Assembly (NCBI RefSeq): GCF_003185655.1
Contig: NZ_QHJQ01000003.1
Span: 372,001-436,000 of the forward strand
Reading direction: 5' to 3'
From: Coraliomargarita sinensis
Lineage (GTDB): Bacteria; Verrucomicrobiota; Verrucomicrobiia; Opitutales; Coraliomargaritaceae
Length of the DNA: 64,000 bases
The notes under the pieces were generated by a model. The model did not search any database and was not told where the DNA came from. It was given only the letters and a program-made list of their open reading frames with translations. The translations under genes were made by a program, and so were the position numbers. Shown here in pieces: positions 54,277 to 61,648 of this stretch. Within the stretch, counting starts at the first letter, position 1. Each line of letters begins with the position of its first letter.

Positions 54277-57200
54277 TCAGGGGATCACAGATGGCTCGAC
54301 GTTCAGGCGGTAGAATTCTCCAGCCTCCTCCGTGCCCCGAACCACTCCGATTACGAGTCCCGATTCTTCAAAATCAGGACCCAGCGTCCGCAGCGTAAAC
54401 CGTGATGTCTGGTCAGATAGAGGAACCCATGGATCAGTTCCCAACCGACCACAGTGCTCGACGATATACGTGACCCCGCTGAACTGTCCGGTCCGGAGCG
54501 CATGGACAAAGGCGAGCACCTCAATGCCCTCGACCTCCACCCATTCCAGACGCAATGGTTCAGGAGGCGCGTCGGACACCTCCACATCAGTTCCAAGGGC
54601 GAACTCAAGGATGGCCTCGAGGCCGTCTCCGTCATCATCGGAATCAAGATCCAAGGGTGACATACCTCCGGGTGACGCCGGTTCGATCGACCTCGCCCAA
54701 GCTTCGAGCTCGGTCACACCCTCCACATCGAAGGGCCCGACCTCGGTCGTGGCGAGGTCCGCCGAGACACTCACCCAGAACCGCCGCCACCCGAGACCGG
54801 CGCCCGGCTCGAAGGAAGCCAGGCCTTCGCCGACAGGCTGGGACCGATCTCCCACCTCGCCCTGATACCACTGGAAGGAGAGATCGGGGTCGTCGGAGTC
54901 GACCTCCAGGACAAGGCCTTCGGCGCCCACGCTGGTCGAACTGGCCGATCCGGCGATTTCCGCCTCCGGCACCGCACGTGTCAGCACCAGCAACTCGGTT
55001 CCCACATCGCTCCAGCCCGTACCCGGCCTGAGGAAAAGTCGGTCTTCAGAAGAGATCATCTCGTCAATCCGGTGGGTCTCGATCTTGTAGGTTCCGCCAG
55101 TGGTTCCGGTGGAACGCACCAAACCGATCGATCCATAGAGGAAGAGAGCCCCATCGAATTCGACCATCCCCGAGAAGCCTCCGTCGGAATAGTACGACCA
55201 CCCGACATCCGCGACAGCCAGTGCCGTACCGGCCGCCGTGCCGTTGCTGGTCCACAGGTCATCGCGAAGCGTAAAATACAGGCCGTTCCGGAATACCGTG
55301 AGATTGCGGATCAGGTTCCCGTCACCGCCCCATACCTCTGAGGTCCCTGCCGCGGTGCCGTCGGTCTTCCAAAGCTTCGTCCTCTGGTTCACGAAGAACA
55401 GTTCGCCGTCCAGCCAGACGGCTTGTTCGATCTGGCTGGAGGAAGAGCCCGGGACGGTGTCCTTGATCATGCCGGTCCCTGCAACCGTTCCGTCCGTGAC
55501 CCACGGTTCCCAGCCCGTTTGATTGTCGTAGCGCCTGAAGAAGACCCGTGTCGCGTCGCTGGCAAAAGGCTCCGGTTGGTAGGATGTTCCATAGGGATCG
55601 GTCACGAGCCTGACCGGCGTGCCCCCGTCCCACGAGACCATGCGTTTGCCGCGCCCGTAATTGGTGCCGCCGGAGACGTCCACCCAGTAGTCGACGGGAA
55701 ACACGATGGAACCGCCAATCTCACGGGTATCGTCAAACTTCGGATCACGGATTTGGATTTCCGTGATGCCTTCCAACATGGCTACCGTTCCGGCGTCGGT
55801 TCCGTCACAGAACCACGGCTCGTGGTAGTACGAGCTTGTATTCTCCGGTCTGGCACCGAAGACGATCCCGTCCATCGAAGAAACCGCCGCCATCTCGCGG
55901 ATGGCCTCGAAATTCCGGAAGGTCACCCGCTCGGTTCCGTCCGCGGTTCCGTCGGTGCGCCACAGGTCCCAACCGCTGTCGCCAATCCACGAAAAATAAG
56001 CATGTTCGCCATGTAACACGACCGAACTGGGTCGGTAGTCGCCCACCAACCTAGGCTCGGCGTTGACGGGGTCGGTGACCCACAGCTTCCGGGATCCCTC
56101 CGACTCCGCCGTGAAGAGCACGCCCCCGGCCAGTGGCGCCAGCAGGGTAGGATTGCTCGAGGCCGTCGAACTCGCCCCGTAGAGATCCGTCGCCTGCTGC
56201 AGCGATGACGCCGTGCCATCCGTCTTCCACCATTCCGGTCCGGCGCCCTTGTCGTAGGCGTAGACCCACACCTCGTCGTCGATCTCGGTCAGGGGTGAAA
56301 CCGTGTTGTTGGTCGTCGCAAGCTCGAACTGTCCGAGCCAGTCCGCCTCATCCGAGCCGGGACTCCACGTCCACATGCTACCATCGTTGCCGGTCAAATA
56401 AAGTAACGACCCGATCCATTCGAAGGAAAGAACGGAGGAACTCAATCCGTCCGGTCGGACCAACGGTGCAACCTCGACTGTCCCGGTCGGAGTGCCGTCA
56501 CTGGTCCAGATTCCGGTCTCACCGTCCGACGTTAGCAGAAAGACAGCACCGATTCCCGATGGTGCACCGGACGCAAAGCGGATGGACGTCGAATATTCAC
56601 CGGAATTGAACTCGATAAGCGGCAAGGTTCCGGAGGATGTCGTGTCGGTTGACCATAGCTCGCTGGCCGAGGTATTCATTCGAGCGATGAAGAGGTGCCG
56701 CGAACCTACCGATGCATGAAAAGTCGGATCCGAGCTGTTGGGCGAGGAACCGCCGACGTAACCATATCTTGAGGTATCCACGTCCATAACCAACACGGTC
56801 CCGGCCGGCGTACCGTCTGAGAAGCAGAGCTCGGTACCGGCATCGGAATTCTCGATGTATCCCGAAAACAAAAATCCTCCGGCGACCGGATAGAGCTTCC
56901 CTCTCGAAACCGAGTGGTTGCCCATGACTTGCGGCAATGTCATGCCCGGACCGAACCGATACATCTTGGTGCCGGATCCGGTGTTGGCACTGAACACGAA
57001 GTCTCCATTCCACACACCGGCCACATTCAGGAAAGTTCCGTTGCTGCCGGGACGAAAATCGGAAAGGAGGAAGGTGCCGCCCGGGGTTCCGTCGGTGACC
57101 CATGGCTCGGCTCCGGTCGCATCGGAGGTCGCGAGGAACATGACGAGGTCTTCGCTCACCGCTTGAATCTGCACCTGAGAGCTGCCACCCCCCGCCCGGA

Positions 57201-60200
57201 TGTCTGCCAGCAGCTCGGTCCCTTCGGCGGTCCCGTCCGACGCGAAGGGCTCCTGACCCGAGACAGCGTCCGAACCAACGAAGAAGATCCGATCACCGAG
57301 AATCCGGACATAGTTCGAGCTTGAGTTGTAGAAGCCCGAAGCCGGACCGGGATAGAGGTCGACAACCTGTTCGGTGCCGTCCGGCGTGCCGTCGGTCCGC
57401 CACAACTCGTTGCCATATTCCGCGGTCCTGCCGGCGAAATAGTGAACTCCCCCGATCTCGCCGATCCAACCGACCTGGCTGACGGCCGCGAGATCGACCG
57501 GCACCTCGTCGCCCGGTGAGATCGCATAGAGTCCATCGTAGTCATGGCCGACGATGCTGCCGTTGACTACCCGCAGCATAGTCGCAGCCCGGGTCCGGAT
57601 CTCGGTCACTTCCCCGGCCGCATCCATCGCATAGGTGTGGCTCTCGTTGATACCGCTCTGGGAAGAGAAGACCTTCAAGCCATTCACCTCCGCGACCTTA
57701 AAGTTGCTGGCCGTCGAGCTATTGGGGAGTTGCGGAGCCGTTTCGAGATCGGCCAGCAACTGGACCGAGAGATCCGGGGGTCCACTCCGGAGTTCGACCG
57801 GAATCTCACCGGAGGCCGCGTCGCCAAGAGAATTCGTGACCACTGCTTGATAGATACCGGCATCCTCCAGTTCCGAGAAACCTGTGATATCCAGCCGTGC
57901 GACGAACCCATTGACCTCTCCAGCTCCCAAAGAAACGCCATCTCGGAACCATTCAACAGAGAACGGCGAACCAGCTCCAAACTCAATTTCGATGGTCGCG
58001 GAGTCCCCATCACCAATTGCTGTTGGGGGGCTCCAATCGTGAACCACCGGCACAGGATCCATAAAAGCAGTCGCCGTCCGGCTGGAAATAGATGTGCTGA
58101 CATCACCGTTGTCATCCGTGGCATAGGCACGGACCCAGAAGTCGGTTTGTTCATCGAGCTTGCCCGTGGAGTAGTCGGACCGGGAACCAATGTAGCCAGT
58201 GACGGGCAGCGTAAAGTCGCCGGACTCCCCGATGTGCCATCGCAAGTTCACGTAAGGCTCAGGCGTCCCCTGGGAAACCGGCAGAAAGGCATCGACTGAA
58301 AACGATGCTGGAGAGTGAAAAGGCACGGTCACGTCTTCAGGCTCAGAGGCGATCACCGGTGAGAACGGGTTCCCAAAAATCGTCGCCGCCGAGTAACCGC
58401 CGCCCGCGATCAGGCGAACATCGGAAAGACCGCCGGGAGGCGAGGCCTCGCCGGAACCATCGCCACCCCAGGTGACAACCGTCCCGTCGGATTTCAGGGC
58501 GGCCGACCAGTTGTAGCCAGCCGCGACCGATATCACGTCCGTCAGCCCTACAGGCACGTCGCACTGCCCCTCGGCATTCCGCCCCCACGCGACGACATTG
58601 CCGTTCCCATCAACCGCGAGATTGTGATAGGCCCCGGCGGCGATCGCCTTGACCGAGGACATGTATGGAACATCCAACTGTCCCGAGCCGTTCGATCCCC
58701 AAGTCTCGATGGCACCACCATAACCGACCCGCAGAGCGATGCCGTGGTAGTAGCCACAATCGATTGCGCCAAAAGATGAACCGCTCGGCGGGCTCGCTTG
58801 GCCGGTGTAGCTCGAGCTCCAGCCAGAAGGGGTGTAGTTACTCCCCCATCCGCGCAAGGTCCCATCCTCCATTAGCGCAATACTGTGTCGCACACCGGCC
58901 GCCACCCGCCGGGCACCCGGTTCGTCCGGTTCCGTCGGTGGGGTCGCCTGACCGTAGCTGTCATCTCCCCAGCCGACAATCCCTCCGTCACGCAAAACGG
59001 CGAGCCCGTGGCCCGTGCCCAGAGCCACATGCCGTGCCGAAATCCCAACTGGCAGGGCGCTCACTTGAGCATTCGCCCCATCGCCCCAAGCCAGCACCGT
59101 GCCGTCTTCCCGCACGCCGACCGTTGCCAGGCCGCCACTTGCGGTTGACTGGCTGCAGGCGACATGAATCCAGTCGGAAATGCCCGCAGGCATGGTGTTA
59201 GAGTCACTCGCGGCAGGCCCCCATTCCACAAGGTTCCGCGAACCCGGCGCGGTGACAGAAAGCGATGCGGGCGGTGACTCGACGCTTCCGCGGGAATTTG
59301 AAACCACGACTAAATAGCTGCCCGAATCGGTTGGATCTAGGTCGGAAATCACAAGCGCCGCCGAGGTTTCGCCATCCAATGGCGCCCCATCTTTCCACCA
59401 CTGGTAGCTCAAGGTCGCCTCGCCCGAAGCTTGGACCTCGAAAGTAGCCGTTTCACCGGCCTCTGCGACGACTCCGCTGGGGGGCGTGTCGATGAATGGA
59501 TAGGGACCGGAGATCCTCTCGACGCGGACATCATCGAAATAGACCAAGTTGTCCCCCGGTGTTCCCGGGTTCGTGATGAACCATGCCAGAGCAAGGCTGG
59601 CCGTATTAGCAGCCACCCCTTCCGCAGCCATGGGCTGATCGGTGACAATCGCAGTGGAACCAATCCAGGCCGACCAACGGTTCGTCTCAAAGTCGAGCTG
59701 AAGCTCGACTTGGTAGCCGGTATTTTCCGCAAGCCCCAATCCACTCGTCACCGCATCCGGCTCGGCCGAACTCCGGTAGAAAGGCGAAAAGGTCGACCCA
59801 AGGTTGGCGAACGCCAACTGCACCAGTCGGTTGCCATCCTGATTGTAGACTTCCACAGAGAAGGGGTCATCCTGACCATTCGTCGAGCCCCGCAGTCCAA
59901 TCATCAGCGACGCCTTCCAGATCGGGCGGTTGTCACTGGTCGGGTCCTCGACCCAGGCCGTACCTCGTACCCAGCAAGCCGAGGGGCTACCTGCGACCCC
60001 TCCGCCCAGGTATCCGGCGGCGTCGTCAACGCCGAACCCGCTGCCCACCACACCAGCCGAACCTACTTCGGTTACAGACCACGGGTAAACCAGGGTATCG
60101 ACCCCCGTGGCGTAAGACTCGAAGTCATCCTCCAGCACTGTAATCGGCGCGGCGAGGGTAGCAAAGGGAGCGGATAGACTGAAAATCAGGTAACGGAGGA

Positions 60201-60219
60201 TCGTAGGAAGGAAAGTCAT
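54277..60219 (-). CDS. Giant exported repeat protein (Ig-like, RCC1, ELWxTDGT repeats)
   Basis: A 1,980-residue protein from ATG 60219 with a signal peptide (about 1-25, LRYLIFSLSAPFATLAA). In order: a lectin/LamG-like N-terminal domain to about 235; an Ig-like domain to about 325; six or so RCC1-type repeats (VLAWGDGANAQVSALP, IVGWGDDSYGQATPP) to about 630; another Ig-like domain near 735-830; then about fourteen repeats of the ELWRTDGTPDGTEQVVDLYPG type (about 850-1780), a third Ig-like stretch and a C-terminal domain with DLDSDDDGDGLE. These are beta-propeller-forming repeats. It probably is a surface or released adhesin or sensor. Base composition is higher in GC and the gene is much longer than its neighbours. 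Confidence 0.85.
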   Translation of the reverse strand: MTFLPTILRYLIFSLSAPFATLAAPITVLEDDFESYATGVDTLVYPWSVTEVGSAGVVGSGFGVDDAAGYLGGGVAGSPSACWVRGTAWVEDPTSDNRPIWKASLMIGLRGSTNGQDDPFSVEVYNQDGNRLVQLAFANLGSTFSPFYRSSAEPDAVTSGLGLAENTGYQVELQLDFETNRWSAWIGSTAIVTDQPMAAEGVAANTASLALAWFITNPGTPGDNLVYFDDVRVERISGPYPFIDTPPSGVVAEAGETATFEVQASGEATLSYQWWKDGAPLDGETSAALVISDLDPTDSGSYLVVVSNSRGSVESPPASLSVTAPGSRNLVEWGPAASDSNTMPAGISDWIHVACSQSTASGGLATVGVREDGTVLAWGDGANAQVSALPVGISARHVALGTGHGLAVLRDGGIVGWGDDSYGQATPPTEPDEPGARRVAAGVRHSIALMEDGTLRGWGSNYTPSGWSSSYTGQASPPSGSSFGAIDCGYYHGIALRVGYGGAIETWGSNGSGQLDVPYMSSVKAIAAGAYHNLAVDGNGNVVAWGRNAEGQCDVPVGLTDVISVAAGYNWSAALKSDGTVVTWGGDGSGEASPPGGLSDVRLIAGGGYSAATIFGNPFSPVIASEPEDVTVPFHSPASFSVDAFLPVSQGTPEPYVNLRWHIGESGDFTLPVTGYIGSRSDYSTGKLDEQTDFWVRAYATDDNGDVSTSISSRTATAFMDPVPVVHDWSPPTAIGDGDSATIEIEFGAGSPFSVEWFRDGVSLGAGEVNGFVARLDITGFSELEDAGIYQAVVTNSLGDAASGEIPVELRSGPPDLSVQLLADLETAPQLPNSSTASNFKVAEVNGLKVFSSQSGINESHTYAMDAAGEVTEIRTRAATMLRVVNGSIVGHDYDGLYAISPGDEVPVDLAAVSQVGWIGEIGGVHYFAGRTAEYGNELWRTDGTPDGTEQVVDLYPGPASGFYNSSSNYVRILGDRIFFVGSDAVSGQEPFASDGTAEGTELLADIRAGGGSSQVQIQAVSEDLVMFLATSDATGAEPWVTDGTPGGTFLLSDFRPGSNGTFLNVAGVWNGDFVFSANTGSGTKMYRFGPGMTLPQVMGNHSVSRGKLYPVAGGFLFSGYIENSDAGTELCFSDGTPAGTVLVMDVDTSRYGYVGGSSPNSSDPTFHASVGSRHLFIARMNTSASELWSTDTTSSGTLPLIEFNSGEYSTSIRFASGAPSGIGAVFLLTSDGETGIWTSDGTPTGTVEVAPLVRPDGLSSSVLSFEWIGSLLYLTGNDGSMWTWSPGSDEADWLGQFELATTNNTVSPLTEIDDEVWVYAYDKGAGPEWWKTDGTASSLQQATDLYGASSTASSNPTLLAPLAGGVLFTAESEGSRKLWVTDPVNAEPRLVGDYRPSSVVLHGEHAYFSWIGDSGWDLWRTDGTADGTERVTFRNFEAIREMAAVSSMDGIVFGARPENTSSYYHEPWFCDGTDAGTVAMLEGITEIQIRDPKFDDTREIGGSIVFPVDYWVDVSGGTNYGRGKRMVSWDGGTPVRLVTDPYGTSYQPEPFASDATRVFFRRYDNQTGWEPWVTDGTVAGTGMIKDTVPGSSSSQIEQAVWLDGELFFVNQRTKLWKTDGTAAGTSEVWGGDGNLIRNLTVFRNGLYFTLRDDLWTSNGTAAGTALAVADVGWSYYSDGGFSGMVEFDGALFLYGSIGLVRSTGTTGGTYKIETHRIDEMISSEDRLFLRPGTGWSDVGTELLVLTRAVPEAEIAGSASSTSVGAEGLVLEVDSDDPDLSFQWYQGEVGDRSQPVGEGLASFEPGAGLGWRRFWVSVSADLATTEVGPFDVEGVTELEAWARSIEPASPGGMSPLDLDSDDDGDGLEAILEFALGTDVEVSDAPPEPLRLEWVEVEGIEVLAFVHALRTGQFSGVTYIVEHCGRLGTDPWVPLSDQTSRFTLRTLGPDFEESGLVIGVVRGTEEAGEFYRLNVEPSVIP

Positions 60220-60288
60220 GGCCTGTCGGGATAGAATCGAAATCTGGCCCCTGCCTACAGGAACGAGAAACGGTCTGGCCCGTGACAT

Positions 60289-60723
60289 CGGTGGTATGGC
60301 TTTTCTTCAGTCTGGTCAGCTTCGCCGGACCAGAGCCAATTGATTTCTAGGAAATCGCTTTATCAGAGGCCGATTGGTAGGAAATCTTACTAATTCAAAT
60401 TTACTTTCGGGCGGAACAAGCCACCAAGCTGTGTATGGTATTGTAGTGGGTAAATTAAATGTTAAAATACGAAGTAAAGGAAAAAATTTAACCTAGATCA
60501 ATAATTTTAATCATTAATATCCCTTATAAGCCGCAGGCATCATAAAAAGGAGGAATGCAAAGATCTCACCACATTCCCCTCGCCCAAGGCCGAAGCAGTA
60601 AGAGATAGAGGCCGAAATCACCGCAACTGGAAAAGGAAACACGATCTATCTCCATGAGTGGCTCAAGAACATCAAATAGGGCAGAAAACTACGTGAGTCA
60701 GTTCATTATGAAGCACTTAATAT
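60289..60723. other. AT-rich intergenic region, no gene recognised
   Basis: About 435 bases upstream of the giant gene, clearly lower in GC than the gene. It should hold that gene's promoter. No open frame of note or repeat was found. The contrast with the GC-rich neighbouring gene is visible by eye. Confidence 0.5.
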
Positions 60724-61062
60724 TTAGTTTTTGCGTTTGAGCCCGTTCCCCTCCATTCGGCGAATCGCGTCCGCTTCCTCGCCACCTTCCTCATGGGTCT
60801 TCGCCATTTGAACCGCCGATGCCTCCTGATACTTCGTCGGTTTCGGATAGAGCACCTTGTCGTGCCGTATCAGTTCGGTATCCGAGACCTCCTATCCGTC
60901 AAAAACCCGCACCAGAACATGGAAGTGATTCCCCATAATGCAGTAAGTCAGGATTTCTACTCCTGAGAATTCACCCACCTGCCAGACATTTTACGCAAGA
61001 TCTCCTTCTCACGCTCACCGAACGCGTCATGTCGTGATACACCACATTGCCTCCACTCACAT
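60724..61062 (-). pseudogene. Decayed REP-associated tyrosine transposase (RAYT, Y1/IS200-like)
   Basis: Reading the minus strand gives EILTYCIMGNHFHVLVRV, the HUH-type catalytic core (His-Phe-His) of REP-associated transposases, and earlier NVVYHDMTR and FGEREKEILRKM, which is the usual family opening. The pieces fall in different frames, and TAG interrupts the core after VFDG, before EVSDTELIRHDK; a stop also breaks the preceding segment. The remaining C-terminal part runs to TAA at 60724. The gene has at least two frameshifts and an in-frame stop, so it is inactive. It is too fragmented for an intact open frame to be seen. Confidence 0.75.
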
Positions 61063-61209
61063 TTGTTCTCCGTGTTCTCACATCGACAAGATCCTGCCCG
61101 TAAAACTCAGCACGCAAAAATTATTTATCCTGTCCCTAAATATTAATTCGGCTTTATTTGAGCTCTTGTTGCGGTCTTGACAGGCTGGGGGCGGACCGAG
61201 CTTTCTGGA

Positions 61210-61455
61210 ATGATGACGAATCCGCTAGATGCCAATTTCAACGATTACAAAAAAGCCGAAAGCCAGGCCCTCGAAATTCTTCAGGAAATGAAGACGGCCA
61301 GCGTCAAGCCCCTGGATATCGAACTGGCCCTGCTGGTCGCGATCTTTGAGTTGCACCGCGATCGCTTACCGGCGGACCAAATCGGAGGGATCATCCGCAA
61401 GCACCTGGAAACTCTGGAACCTTTCTACGAAGCGAACGGCCATCCCGATTCCTGA
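61210..61455 (+). CDS. Small helical protein of unknown function
   Basis: About 81 residues from ATG 61210 (or 61213). The product, MMTNPLDANFNDYKKAESQ onward, is helical: two amphipathic helices with acidic and basic residues (ALEILQEMKTASVKPL, ADQIGGIIRKHLETLEPFY). Composition and codon use look like real coding DNA, and the ATG pair has GGAATG in front, but no clear ribosome-binding site. It is isolated, between the transposase remnant and a palindrome-rich element. I recognise no family. Confidence 0.55.
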   Translation: MMTNPLDANFNDYKKAESQALEILQEMKTASVKPLDIELALLVAIFELHRDRLPADQIGGIIRKHLETLEPFYEANGHPDS

Positions 61456-61500
61456 AAAGGCGCTTATACGAAATCTACAAAGGTATGATCGGATTTAATT

Positions 61501-61622
61501 GGGGTAGCGCAGGACCGCTGCGCCACGGCGTAGCTCTCAGAGCGAAGACGGGGCTCCGGTCCGCACGAACATTCGTACCCCCTTGCAAGTTCTGTGCGCA
61601 GCAAGGACGCTGACGCCCTACC
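61501..61622. repeat. Palindrome-rich repetitive-looking element with GGTAG/CTACC ends
   Basis: A 122-base stretch that begins GGGGTAGCG and ends CGCCCTACC, so its ends are inverted. Inside are GCGCAG/CTGCGC, GCTCTCAGAGC and ACGAACATTCGT palindromes. Its GGTAG ends and palindromic content resemble the nested palindrome at 15205-15243. The RAYT remnant is about 440 bases away, and RAYTs mobilise such palindromes. No coding frame explains it. Confidence 0.5.
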
Positions 61623-61648
61623 GAATCAAAACCTTTCTGAAAAGAATA

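Noticed and set aside
43242..60219. PEP-CTERM/exosortase sorting signals on the large secreted proteins
   Set aside because: The C-termini of the large exported proteins lack the PEP motif plus hydrophobic and basic tail, and no exosortase gene is in the window.
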